The position numbers and the translations under genes are program-made. Shown here piece by piece: positions 25,019 through 37,686 of a DNA stretch of 64,000 bases. Source of the stretch: Kappaphycus alvarezii (taxonomy: Eukaryota > Rhodophyta > Florideophyceae > Gigartinales > Solieriaceae); contig NADL03000612.1 of the NCBI GenBank assembly GCA_002205965.3, positions 992,001 to 1,056,000 on the forward strand. The letters are read 5' to 3'. A model generated the notes under the pieces. It saw only the letters and a program-made list of their open reading frames with translations. It made no database searches and was not told where the DNA came from. Each line of letters begins with the position of its first letter. The first letter of the stretch is position 1.

Positions 25019-26126
25019 ATGGAGTCGCATTTGTCTGTGTTCATGACTCCCTCGGGGGATTGCACCCGGACGCCCACACGTTGCTAACCGACGTCGCACG
25101 CAACGTCGCTACGAGGGCAAGGGAGACCTACGCAAAGGTCAAAGAAATCTTTTCACAGCGTCATGCCGCAGCAGCAGTAATGTCCAACGCAGCGTGCCTG
25201 TTGGCCGGCCTCCCGTCAGTTTTCTAGCGTTTTGACGTCTTCCTACCATTTCTTTACATTGTAAGCCTTTACCATCACGACATCCCTCAGGGAACAGCTG
25301 ACCATATTTTTCATGCATTAAAAACACCCCAAATTTCCTCCCTCAAATTGAATCCCGTGTACTGTCAGATTGATTGTCAGAGCTGTGCAGCAGCTATTTT
25401 GTTGTGCAGTAACGACACAGATAGATCAGCACAAATGTGCTGGGATGCTTTCCTGGAGCTCGATCGCCTCCCACATCCTATCCTTTTATAGCCATCACCC
25501 ACAGTTTGCCTTCCCAACTCATGGGTTCACACGGCGGAAACTGATCGCCTCAATCAAAACATCCTCCTCCATACATCCATTGCATTCAGTGACGATTGCC
25601 TGTATTCGGATGTATTCGTTCAACTTCCATTCGTACATCAACTGCACTAACATTCAGCGCCCCTTCACACGTGAGCGCAGCTCACAAAAATTCCATCTCT
25701 GTGGTCATGCATCTGTAGCTTCCGTCCCCAGAACCCTTATCCATTAACATCTTCCTCATGGGTTCTGAGCGACCGTCCGACATATCACTACTGCATTCAG
25801 CACATAACTCTCTGTTCATGAGTCTACAGTTCTTTCGAGTTGTATATTTAACTCGACTTGCATTCACTATAAATTCATACGCACTTTTCACATCATCAAC
25901 ACAATACAATGTTTGTTCATTGTACTGAATAATCATGCACATCATCCACAAATCAACACTCCCCCCAGATGGGCTAGCATGTCCGTCTACTAGTTCCAAT
26001 CTTTTCCAGAAAGGTATTGCGATCTGTGTGCGGGGAGCTCGGGCTTTCCAGTAACAATCACCTGATGTAACATCTTCTGGGTTTCAGGGTTGTCTTTTGT
26101 CAGTCTGTCTGGGATGTTCACTCTCC
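25019..26126 (-). mobile_element. Second Copia copy: a gag-start / LTR / pol-end junction only
   Basis: 25,339-25,958 matches 4,633-5,252 without indels and with about six differences (about 99 % identity by eye). To its right, 25,959-26,126 matches 254-421, the last part of pol plus the polypurine tract. To its left, beyond a LINE-B insertion, 25,019-25,053 matches the first codons of gag and the leader. So a single LTR is flanked on both sides by internal sequence, as in head-to-tail copies or a one-LTR circle. It is not the arrangement of a normal solo LTR. The rest of the element is absent and AT-rich DNA begins at 26,127. Confidence 0.85.
25054..25338 (+). mobile_element. LINE-B, 5'-truncated copy inserted in the Copia leader
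   Basis: Plus-strand reading gives GGLHPDAHTLLTDVARNVAT and then a C-terminus ending AACLLAGLPSVF, stop. This is the same C-terminus as the copy at 61.8-62.5 kb. It is followed by the 3' untranslated tail shared by all copies (AGCTGACCATATTTTTCAT, then TTAAAAACACCCCAAATTTC). The seven bases CTCCCTC occur on both sides of the insert and are single in the uninterrupted Copia copy at 4,632-4,638, so they look like a target-site duplication. The insertion therefore came after the Copia copy. Confidence 0.8.
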
Positions 26127-27363
26127 TATTGAAATAAGGTTCGAAGAGGGAAACTTTTCGAGGGCATATTGATAATAAAGATTTTACATCTACAAAATTA
26201 CTTTTAAATATATATTTGTCTAATGAAAGTATAAATAAGTGACATATACAAGTAGACTCTTGCCAACTGATTTCACTATTTGTGGTATTACAATGCGATA
26301 GCATGACCTAACTGTTACGGGCGGTTTGATTACGTCATATTAGGATATATTCTCTTCTTTACGCTCCATCAATGCTACAGGTAGCCCTTGAAAAGCAAAT
26401 TTATGTGCATATCGCATTCACTTTGCCACGTCAAAATTAGATAATACCCGAAAAAAGAAAAGACTCGTAGCTAATCTCATATCCAAAATATTTTAAACAC
26501 CCAAATATCCCCTTTTTCGTGCACAACTGTCACTAATATCCCTATTGAATTTCTCAGGATAATTACCGTATACTCCGTTTGATAACATCTAGAGTTAAAG
26601 CTTTTCGCATGTTCTTGATACTAGAATATTTACTCGGGACCTTTAATCCTAAGTTCTCGCAACGAAATAATTTCGCTTGTGATGCGTCATCTTATCGATA
26701 ATCTACTCCAAACAATACGAAGTAGTAAACAATTCCGGATTATTCATTCGATTCATTAGCTATTTTGGATAAACTAGCTTATTGTGTTCATAATCTGCTC
26801 TGATTTTAGCTTTAACCAATTCCTACGTATTTAAATCTTCTTTTCCAGATAATTTTCTATCTATTCTTCTCTTTGCTTTAAAAACCCTTCTCCTCTTTGA
26901 TCTTTCACCTCGCTGCACTCTTACAATCTGAAGAAAAATGCGCATAAATTTTCTATGCCTTATTCAAAAAAAACTGGGTGGCATCTCTGTTCCTACCTAC
27001 AAATGCATTACTAAAATAACAAGCTATCATAAGAATACATCTTTATATTTCCATTAGTCCCTTCACAAATTCCGCACGCAGCTTCGAGTTCTCTCGGCCG
27101 AGTCATCGCATGCCCTCAAAAAAAACTGGAATGAATACAATCTTTCCCAAAGGTTTCTCTGTTGAAGTAATTCAGGTATATTTCAATAATCCAAAAATGT
27201 CCTTGCAATCACTTGACGATATATTATCTCGACTAAATATATGACATCAGTCTTTATGAGGGCTAATATTAGACAACCAGAAAAACTGAAAAGAATATAA
27301 AAAAAGCGATAACAAAATTCTACAGCATATATTCGGAACAAGTTAATTGCTACATATTTATAT

Positions 27364-27438
27364 TGAGTGTACTAGGACTTGAACCTAAAATCTTTAAATT
27401 AAAAGTTTACTGCTTTAACCTACTTAAGCTATACACCC
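27364..27438 (-). tRNA. trnK: Mitochondrial-type tRNA-Lys(UUU) in the NUMT
   Basis: Acceptor GGGTGTA pairs with TACACTC (one G-T). The D stem is GCTT/AAGC. The anticodon loop is CTTTTAA, giving UUU. The T arm TTAGG-TTCAAGT-CCTAG is intact. The top anticodon-stem pair (G-A) is mismatched. It folds as a near-complete tRNA, but it sits in a nuclear copy and is probably not functional. Confidence 0.75.
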
Positions 27439-27448
27439 ATTTAAATGA

Positions 27449-27654
<206 letters not shown>

Positions 27655-27685
27655 TTAGAATTTATTTATTTAAGCCTCTCGATTT

Positions 27686-27749
27686 AGACTAGAATTGGAT
27701 TTGAACCAATATCTTAGAATTTGCAATCCTATGCATAACCATTTTGCAT
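27686..27749 (-). pseudogene. trnC: Mitochondrial tRNA-Cys(GCA), 5' acceptor lost
   Basis: The anticodon stem TAGGA/TTCTA encloses TTGCAAA (anticodon GCA). The T arm ATTGG-TTCAAAT-CCAAT and 3' acceptor TCTAGTC follow. The bases 5' of the D arm do not pair with that acceptor, placing the right edge of the mitochondrial insert at about 27,749. Confidence 0.65.
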
Positions 27750-30700
27750 AGGAGAAATAGGTGAGTTTTTTTCGGTTTCTTCTGGCAAAGCAAAGATTCA
27801 AAAGAAAATCCTTGAGCAAAAAAGCATAATACAATAAGATTAGTACCTTATATTATTCCTTCATAATGTGCCAAAACAGTTACATTAATCCGGAAAAAAT
27901 TTTTGTCCAAGACTTTTTCAGCCTCACTTCCTTCTTCATTTTGTTCAAAAACGCTTACTTGAAATTTTAAGCCGAAGGATACCGCATCAAAGCCTTTTCA
28001 CTTTAAATATATTCTCTTTGATCGCTTCGAAGAGCTCATAACAACTTCAACTACAGCACGACCACCCAAATTGAACTTTTGATACTTGAGTTTCGCTGAA
28101 ATTCGTTCCTGCCTGAAAAAAACCATCAAAGCAATATCTAAGCGTTCGTAATCTATTTTTTAATGTTTGGTAGACTAAAATACCAAACAGTAGCTTGAGG
28201 AAGTACTCAAACCCCATTGGGACTTTCCTTGAACATTATGCACCTTCATTTGCCTAATAATCCGGTTTTAACCCTTGCAATAAATCATTATGTTGCCCAT
28301 GTAGCCCTTTAAGTTATAATCTGATAAAGGAAAACAGTAAAACAGTACTTAAAGGCTCATAAGCGTCGATGTAGTGGCCCGTATGGTACAGAAAATCACT
28401 GCATACTCGCTTCCTATGGCCATGAAATTTTATTCTGCGCCAATTTTGATAAATATCTTTCCTCGTCGCCAATAATGAGAACATTTTGCGATTCTATTTG
28501 ATTAATTTGAAAACGCGAATCTTTTTAGTTCCTCTCTAAGGATTTCATATTTTCTGTTGCTTCACATCGTGTCTGACATTGTGTATTGCGCTTCGTTCCG
28601 ATCACACCTTCCCATTATATCCATAATTTGATGTTTCAGGAAGAATTCTCCACTTCAATGAGCAGAGAGATAAGTACAAATTAAAACTTTGCCCTATGGA
28701 TACTATACATATTAAAATTGCTCATGGTATCAAGTGCAAAGCCGATTGAGTAGATAGCAAGCTTATTGGAATTATACTTTGGCTGTTTTTTTCTATTCCC
28801 TCAACTTTAGGGATGAACAGGTTTTTGAATATTGTAGATATAATTTTTATGTTTTCGATTAATTTTTTAAATGAAATACTTTGCGGGATTACAGTAATGC
28901 TACTGATGTGAGAACTAAATCATTTGACATCAATATTTCGTTACCTCCGATAAGACTTAGTTGGAGGGCGGGATATCGATACAATCGACATAAATCTTAT
29001 TTCAGGTATATTTGAAAAACAGAACTGATCGCTTTATCACTTAAATCATTTGATTCTACGTTATCCAAAAATGAGTAACCTTAATAGGTACGAATATAAA
29101 TTAATATTATAGAACAAATCATCCCAGTATTTGGAATGTGCGCATAGAAATCGTTTTCTCGACTATTTCTCCCCATTATTTGAAGTAAATGTATCCAACG
29201 TGACTCTCTTCTTATCCTTTGCTTCCAAAAATATTGTACACCACGTTCATAAACGCTTTTATTCCCGTCAAAGTCACTATACGAAGCTTTCCGACACGAA
29301 TGTACCATTGGTTAAGCTTTTTAGAAGAAAGCGAAAACTTTCGAGAAAATTCATATATTGCAACTTGTCAGTTTTGATATTTTCTGCACATTAAGCCAAT
29401 TATGTATCTACATATCAATACATTTTACATTATCAGCGTCAATAATCTATCCTGGGCTCTCTATACCATTTCTCAGAATTCTCCAATGTTTATCTATATC
29501 AATGTGAAACCTAGCGCTGAGGTATGATTTATTTTATCTTTCTTGGAATCGAAAGCAGTTTGAGAAGCTCTTCATGTTGCCTTTTCAGGCTCTTTAGCAT
29601 CTTTCTACATATAATTTACCTGCTGAACTGTGATATATGTAGTATTATCACTTTTTTGGATACTTTCCCATGGACAATCTGCTGATTGATCATAACCTTC
29701 TCTTTTCTGAACTAAATAATATTCAATTTGAATTTGATATCCTCTTTGAACCTTTAATTGTATGTAATGTTCAGGAAAAGGTTTAGATCTCCCCTCTCGC
29801 TCCTGCTGTAGGACGACTGAAGATGTATCTAAAAAGAAGAGGCATATATTAAACTTTCTTGCAATCCATAATAAACTGGGCTTCAGGAAGTCTGCGAACT
29901 TGTTTACATTTATTTAGAGCAAAGTTCCATTATTAATGTATTACACCATATACCACTCTGAAATTATATTTAGCTCTTATTGTTTGGATCATTATAGGAT
30001 AAATTTGATTCACTGGACTCAAAGCGTTTATAACGCTTTGTTAATATTTAATCTACAGAAATTGTAAGCATTTGCCTATCTATATCATTTTTCTGACCAC
30101 TCACATAATAATGAATTTAGTATCTGGTATTTGGTCTATAAGAGAGCAAAATTTTCAGAAAGTAATTTTTGGGTGCTAAAACATGCATGCATATTCAGCT
30201 GAAAATGAAACAAAAAAGACCAGTTCAAGCCAAATAATAGAAAACATACACAATTGGAGAGCAAAGATGATTACGAATATTTGATGAGAAAGATCGGTTC
30301 CAGAATAAAATAAAAGAAGAAACCCGGAATAGTGTTACAGTACAACAGATAATTTAGAGATTTGCTTAGATTTATTGGTACTTTTAGATTATGGACTTAG
30401 ATTTAACTTTAATATTCTTTAAATTCTATTAATTCCTTTCAATTATATCTTTTCACGTCGCTTCCTTTTGAATTAATACGTTTAAATTTTTCAAGAACCT
30501 GATTTAGGCAATATTTTTGTATGATTCGACGCCAATAGATCTATTGGAAGGTGAAATTTCAATATTTGATTTCAAAAAGGCCCATGCTGCAGGATATAGA
30601 AGAGTCATCTTCTGGATTCATGGACCTTTTCCAGTAGAAAACTTTCCTGATTTGATTTTTTTCATTTTCAAAACTAAAAAAGCATTTTTGATAATGAAAT

Positions 30701-32889
30701 CATTGCCGTAAATTTGTGACTTTTATTAAAGATTGAATTTGGTTTCCTTTTAAAGGCAATTAGAGCACTTCAAGAGAGCCTTGACAAACATAGAAAGATT
30801 TTTAACTAATATAGATAATTTCAAGGCCATCTATATGCATAAAAATTGATTTCATGGTGTTTGCCCCCACTAAATGGCTCCATACCTCAGATAATGGTCA
30901 GAAATGGCTGCCTATTGTTTGTAGTTTGATTTTTTACTTAAGTGACTGAAAACATGGTCAACTTTAGGAATTAATCTCACCAATCAATTGTGATAAAGAA
31001 TTTTCCATTTTTTTCACCACAGTAAGGGGTTAAAATGGGGCTGTTTTACTGTCCGTAATTGTATGGTTCTGGGACCTCCGAATTTTAATTCAAAAAAATG
31101 TCACTTTTCTACAGTCCGAGTACAATGAAATACCTTTTCAGTCGGTTGAAAAGGAGCTGAAAGCCAAAAACGTCAGTAACGTATTGAATAATAACATTGC
31201 ACTATCTGACGTGCATTTGCTATGATTTATGTTTCCTTCTGCCGCCTATTGACGTAAATGAGTCGCCCATTTTTCATTCAGAGCACACTTACTGTGTAAA
31301 ATACTTCACAGTTTACATAAAAGGGAGTGCAGTATAGCTTAAACTATTCGCTTTCTTAGCAGCCTTTGTACAGTGCAATGGCGGAAATTAGTATACGGTA
31401 CTTATTCTAATTGTATCCATGACCGAGAAGTTTTAGTCTTCAGGTATTATTTTCTGTATAATTACAACACTTTTAAAGAATAAAAGAACACAGGAAATAG
31501 ATTTTAAGATAAGTAACTTTTTCTGTATATTTTCAAAAATTAAGCCAAATCAGCCTGGAAATAAAATAAACCATAGTATACCATAAAGATTTTCAGTGAA
31601 CTCGTATTTTCGCACAAAAATACGATAAAGTATTCAAATCCCTAAGAAGAGCTGAAAAACGTTTCAGTAGCACATTTTCATTCCCGTCGCATGTGTTACT
31701 CAAATACAGCGCTTCTGCATCGACTCGGTTATCTTGGCTAGTGTTACATGCCTTATGCTATCTTATGCTTCCGAAATACGTTATAGGGGCAATTAAACGT
31801 CTTTAAACTGGCTTTTTCTCGCGTAAAATTTCCTGAAAATATATAAAATATAAATATTCGATTGGATAGGGGTCAGGGGCGCACGCCAGCCAGTTAAGTA
31901 AATAAATGTAGTTGCTAAATAACCGTTCCTGAATGGCCTTATGGCGATAACAGGGCACTCCGTTGTGCATGAAATTTCACTTAACTGGTTGATCCTCGGA
32001 GAATTGAAGCGGTTAATCTTTCAAAAGTATTCACGTACTTGTGGCCATGTTTTTTTCATGTAAGAAGACTACGGCTGATATTTCATTCCTTAATAAGTAA
32101 TCCCAAAAAATGACACTTTCCCTTCCGCTCCCCCTATTGAAACCCAGTCCATCTCCTTGAGCAGGTCTTACCAGTCATTTTCAAAGCTATCTGATCCATC
32201 CAAGTTGAAAATTTTCCTCTGACCGGACAAATTATGCCCACACAGATTTAGCCTGCTCTTTCGATGCGCCTTCAATAGCGACTAAGATTCTCCTAGAAGA
32301 GTCTATTCCGCGCATAATCCAAAACTTCTAAACATTTGACGCCAAGGTACGGCGTTGCATTCATCAGTGCTTTAATTACATCCTGTGGGTAATCGCGGCG
32401 GCTACTGTTTCTCGCGCCCTATCGCACGTGGCCGATTTGCAACATCTGGTTGGGTCATAGCTGTGTAATCAGTTCACGATAGTACAATACTGAAAGCAAG
32501 AGTTCGCACGGTTGTGCTTCACTATTCCGCTGCTTAATGAACACCCCTAGCAGGCATTCAAAAACTGCTAAAGCGTTTGGGAAAACAGTCGCATGCTAAA
32601 CTAATCGGAACCATGTCTCGAAAAAAGTTTTTGTGAGGGAGAGTTCTTTCCAATCTTACGTTGAGGAGGTACCCTGCGCACTCACAGTTATTTCCTGCGT
32701 AATTTTTCATACTGTGTAAACTTCTTGCTCACAGATCATCTGCATTCTTGTCGGTGGTCTAGTATTTGCATAGACTAATGCACTTCCACGTACTTTGCAG
32801 CTCAAAAAAATCTTTGTAAAGAAGATCTTAAATTGGCTCAAAAACGAAAGTGGGAGCTTTCGCCGTACGAATACATCCGCAAATGTAAA

Positions 32890-34834
32890 TAATGTCTGTC
32901 AAGTCTGCGTTTAAGGAGATAATTCCTGGTTTTTAAGATAGAAGAACTTCCCAGAGAACTTCTACCTGAACGAGATATAGGGTTTGAGATTAATTTGAAG
33001 TCTGACCAAACATTACCAGTCATACCCGTCATTCTACTCTCCAAAGAAGATATTAAAGAGCTAAAACTTAAACTTAAATTGTTCTTCGACAAGAAGCTCA
33101 TTAGAAATTCATCATCTCCTTATGGAGCACCTGAATTCTTTATTAAGAAGAAGGACGGCGACCTACACCTAGCGTACGATTATCAGGCTCTAAACAAGAT
33201 GGAAATACCTGACGAGAACTTGCTGTCTTTAGTTGAGGAAGGACTTGATCACGTCTCTGATTCTGTTTTCTTCTCGCATATCGACCTAGTTGTAGCATAT
33301 CACCAAATGCTCATTACTGAAGAATATTGCCACAAGACAGCAATCAGGAATATATTTTGGTCCTTTTAATGCGTTTATTATGTTTCGGTTTGAAAAACGC
33401 CCCGCCGCTTTTGCAATGCTTATCGCAGCAAATATAATGGACTTAAATGCCGACTGTCTAGTGATGTTCTCAGATGATGTCTTGGTGTATAGTAATTCTA
33501 TTGAAGAACAAAAGATTAATCAGCGAAAGCAATTCGAGAAACTACGTTAACATAACCTTTATGCCAAAAGGGTTAAATGTAACATTGTCATTTCGGAATT
33601 TGTGTTCTTATGATTCTAGATTTATTAGAGAGGAGTCCAAATGCAGAGAGGGCTTTTTGGTGCAATAGCTGGTTCCTAAGTCTGTCACTTTTGTACGAAG
33701 TTTTATTGAAATTTCTATCTTTTATCTTTGCTTTATAAAGAGTTACGGAAGTATAGTGCGGCCTAAGCTCATTGCAATAAGAAAAAGAAACGTCGTATTA
33801 AACCCCCAAAAACATAAATATTTCCACGTATTGAAAGAGGAGATCACTTCTGCACCTGTCTTCGCACAACCAAAGAGTTCGGAAATTTTCATCATATCGA
33901 CAGATGCATTAAAGTTCGCCTTCGGTGAAATGCTTGAGCAAGAGGGGCATCCGATTGCTTTCCTGTCCCATCGCATATCTGATGCAAAGCTCAATTGGGT
34001 TACTAAAGATCAGGAGCTCTTAGGTTTTGTTATTGCCTTATGTCAATGTAGTGTGTACTTACTGGGAAAGAAGAACAAAGTACTTGATGCACTTTCCCGT
34101 CCACCTGATCACATTCCCAAGCTTCATTCAATTTTCTTAGAGGATCCCAGATTTAAGGGTCGTATCCGGGACGGATACAAGTTTGGTAAATGGGCTGTGG
34201 ATATTATTAAAAATCTCACATCCGACGAGGCACTTGAGCATAGCAAGGTTACAATTCAGTTATCCAACTACAAGTTCGCCAATAATATGCTCTATTGTAC
34301 TGATACCCATACCACTCTGGAATATGTCTCAAATTTAGGTACTCTATGAACATGTTTTATCAATGGATTTCATAACACCGGTCCCTTTGGTGCCGATAAG
34401 GTGTTCAACTCTACTGCTCTACAATTGTATTTGCCAAACCTTTTCGATGATGTTACAAATTTTGTTGCATACTGCCACGAATGACAGTGTAATAAGATTG
34501 CAAGTCAACTTCTAGCAGGGGACCTCCAAGGGTTTGACATACCTGATAAGTGCTGAGACTTGGTTACTACTGACATCTTGTCAGAGTTCCCCAAGAGCAC
34601 AAGGAATTTTCACAGAGTACTACTCATGGTTGAAAAACTGTCTAAACATATATACTTGATCCTACTCAAAACTGTATTACATCTGGAGATGCAGCTCGAC
34701 TGTTCGGAACATATTTTTCACAACATGGTGTGTTTCTCAACTTTCCCTCTAACAGAGATCCAAATTTCACAGCTCACTACTGAGCAACAAATACTCAGAT
34801 AATGAACATCAAACTCAACCTATCTACAGGAGAT
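32890..34834 (+). mobile_element. Outer Ty3/gypsy element, left part (RT, RNase H, start of integrase)
   Basis: A gypsy-type reverse transcriptase starts near 32,950: SPYGAPEFFIKKKDG and SHIDLVVAYHQM resemble the 'SPWGAPVLFVKKKDG' and 'F-KIDLRSGYHQI' blocks. A gypsy RNase H lies at about 33,850-34,080 (IISTDALKFAFGEML, FLSHRISDAKLNW), and integrase remnants follow to 34,834. The coding is heavily broken (many breaks), so it is old. Gag and the left LTR were not recognised in the AT-rich flank. It continues at 44,354 after the inner element. Confidence 0.85.
34830..34834 (+). repeat. Left target-site duplication of the inner gypsy element
   Basis: GAGAT here and GTGAT at 44,354-44,358 match at four of five bases. 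Both fall at the same point of the outer integrase gene, just before its HPQTDG motif. Five bases is the usual duplication length for gypsy elements. Confidence 0.6.
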
Positions 34835-35354
34835 TGTGGTATAAAAGCAGAGGGGTGCGTCGGTTGCCACAAACTAAAGGGGCACCTAGAACGCAATCGA
34901 ACACCCACGGGAACACGGATAATCGCCTAAAGGAGTAGTCGAGGGAAGCACTAGTGAAGATGTAGATTCATTGTGCGGGCGCTTAATTTTAAGGGGGGAA
35001 AGGAGTAACCTTAAAGGTGTCGATGGCTTGTAGACCTTAGAGTTGGGGGCCAAAGGGTGCTTGACTTTTACGAATCTACTACTCCCCCACCTACCGATCT
35101 CCTTATAAGGTGTCGTACCCTCCTACTACTACTGTAAAGCTACGGTAACGCTACTCCTAAAGTACACGTGGCCCTACTACCGCCACCTTCTCGTTCCACT
35201 AATAGTAGTATTCTATGCTAAAATATCTAACTATCTATCTGTTGGTCCACTAGGTGCCCCCACATAGGCCATGGAGGCCCAGTCCTCTTTCCCAACCTTG
35301 CCGGTACCCTTCATCACAGTTCCTACTGTACTCCTCCGGTGTTACAGTACTACA
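34835..35354 (-). repeat. 3' LTR of the inner gypsy element
   Basis: Aligns along its whole length with 43,835-44,353, with roughly 40 differences. Read on minus it begins TGTAGTACTGTAAC and ends CCACA, the TG...CA form. On the plus strand a TATAAAAG box lies six bases inside its left edge (34,840-34,847). Confidence 0.92.
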
Positions 35355-35370
35355 GAACCCCCTCCTCCAC
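35355..35370 (-). other. Polypurine tract of the inner gypsy element
   Basis: On the minus strand the bases ahead of the 3' LTR read GTGGAGGAGGGGGTTC, a purine run in the position of the plus-strand primer. Confidence 0.6.
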
Positions 35371-35475
35371 TGGCGGAACTCCCTCGTGTCGCTTCACATT
35401 TGGCGTCATCTCCCGGTTCGTTTTAAACATCCTTTTTTTTCTATTTCTTTTCATTTTTTATCGCTCTGAAAATAT

Positions 35476-37379
35476 TTGATCTGGCCCAATTCACCTAACG
35501 GCGTACAGTCTTACAAGACCCCATGTCTCACGCGCGACTTGCTCCCCCCCGATTCTGCGCCTCCCTTGAGCGCCCCAGACACCGATCGGCGATTTCCATA
35601 CTGGGCTTCTTCGTCTTCCTCTTCACCTCAACATCCCATCATGCCTGACCCCGACACTTCCACTCTCTTTTACCCCTGGACTGCACCTCGTCGGTGCTAC
35701 GCGATTCCTCCTGCGGTGATCACTTCTGCCCCTCTGCTTGCGACCGCTCTTCCGATGCCCAAGGCCCCTGTGCCGCTTCCTTCACCCCCTGCATCTGCGG
35801 CGGCTCCGACTCCACCTGTCGCGGCGGCACCCACTCCACCTGTCGCGGCGACTCTGCCTCCGACTACGGCGCCAGTCTCAATCTCTCCGATGGCTAACTC
35901 GACGCCGGATGCTCCTGAAGGTGCCTGGGTTGCCGCTGATCCTTATACCGATCCGTACCCCTCATCCTCACCCGCATCCACATCTCATTGAAGCAACGAC
36001 ATCACCTCGCCGGAGTATCGCACCCTCTATTCTCATCGTTTCGACGTCGAGCGCTTCGATTTCGCCAAGCCGGTGCACGGACGCGACCCCTGGACGGGGA
36101 GCAAGAAGCATGCCCCTCCTAAGCTTCTCGTCGGAGATGCGCCCACCGATTTGGAGTTTCTTCGAGTCGCCGACGAAGAGGAATACGTTCGTCGTCTCGA
36201 TCATCTTCTTCTCTATCCCCCTTCGGACTACGAACTACTCAAGGCGCGCGTCTCCCTAGTCTGTTTCTCCAAGCTTTTCGACCAACAGTGGTGGCTCTCC
36301 AAACGGTGGGCGGCTGACATGGAAAGCGGGACTCGTCTGCGCCATCAACGGAGTCACCATGCGGGGTTCCACAACGTCGAGTTCTGGATGATGCCGGGTC
36401 GGCTACGGGGTAAACTGTATCCGACAACCCCTTATTAGTGGCGCGACATTGAAGTGCCCCGCTGGATGCCAACTCCAACACCTCCGGCGCTCTCGTACTT
36501 CGGGAGTCGACTTCTCCATCGTGGCGCCACGTCCTTCTTGTTGAAGACCATCAGGAAATTTGAGTTTCTGGTGAACGCTCTTGTGGCTTTTTGCGTCTAC
36601 GCCAAACATGGTGTCTGATTCAACTTTCGTAACCACGAGGTGGGGTACCACGCGACTTTCGACCTTCCTAACTGACGCCTCTTCCGACTGACCACCTTGA
36701 TGGCGTACTTCACCGAGAGGGGATCGACTCCCTTGTACGGGACACCCACTTCCCCGTTACTGATGTCGAACGGCTTTTTGCGGTGGTACGCGCGTATCCG
36801 TGGAAGGAGATCGAAACTTGGGTTGCGTACAAATTCGACACCGAAATGGTGTGGACTCGTGACAACCAAGAGTGTTATCTCCTCAGCAACGGTAACGGTG
36901 TCTTTCAACAACCGAACACCCATACAGCAAATCGTGCTTACCCGATGGCGGCTTCCGCGCAGCACCAAGAAGTCGATCCCGACTATCATGCTCCCTCTCC
37001 CTTGGCGGCGAATGATGTGCCTTCGACCGCGGAACCTCCTGTCGAAACGATGGGACGTCCTACCCACGTTTCTCCTCCGATTTCTCCGCGAAGTACGTAC
37101 CCCCTTGCGGCGACCGCATTCCGAAGTACTCCGGCCACCCTTCTGACGGTCGATCCTGTCATGGACCGTACAGCCTCTCTGCTCGCCGAACTCCAAGAGC
37201 TGTGCCGCGCTCGACGCGTTACAGTTCCCAAATCGGTGGAACAGGCTCTTGAGATGTCCCGTTCGTGGGTGGTCGCCTTCGCCTTTGGTGGATGGTTGCG
37301 TAGCGAGATCGCCAATATGTCGTCAACGCAAGCATCCCCGGCACAGGACGTGTCCGAAATGGTGCGTCACCTTCATTAG
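35476..37379 (+). pseudogene. Extra coding-like region antisense to the gypsy pol
   Basis: Between the chromodomain end and the 3' LTR about 2 kb carries long plus-strand reading frames, opposite to gag-pol. The first part (35,476-35,991) is Pro/Ala/Ser/Thr-rich with repeated APTPPVAA units. A middle part is charged and globular-looking (LEFLRVADEEEYVRRLDHLL). The last (36,783-37,379) has an acidic/aromatic segment (YPWKEIETWVAYKFDTEM) and a helical C-terminus. The region has a handful of breaks. I recognise no domain. Some plant and oomycete gypsy elements are known to carry an additional antisense ORF here, and this may be one. Alternatives are a captured host segment or chance openness in GC-rich DNA. 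Confidence 0.5.
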
Positions 37380-37686
37380 GAGTCCATATTGTATCCCTCC
37401 TTGTTGGTGGAGCGTTACGACCGTGACTTCACCGAATCGGGTTCCGCTCGCCCTTCGGGGATTCGTCGTCAACTGGATGCTCCTTCTTCGCCGCTCGGTT
37501 CCAAGCGTCAGCTTAACCATTGAGGTCGTTTCTTTGCGTAGATCACACCCTCAAGGCCATTCTTAGTAGTCTCCTTTCTCCTTGGGGTGTTTCTTCTCTT
37601 CGTGTAAAGTCTCAACTGGTGTTCGCTTCCTACTCCTGTCGGAATTCCGGTTCTCTCACGGGGAACTGCACCGGGTTAGAACCTTC

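Noticed and set aside
30517-30711. A 64-codon frame with FDFKKAHAAGYRRVIFWIHG
   Set aside because: It looks slightly non-random, but no family came to mind and no continuation or copy was found.
36597-37196. A minus-strand gene within the inner gypsy 3' region
   Set aside because: It is Arg-rich and shadows the more protein-like plus-strand frame. It lies beyond the pol chromodomain end and matches no element protein.
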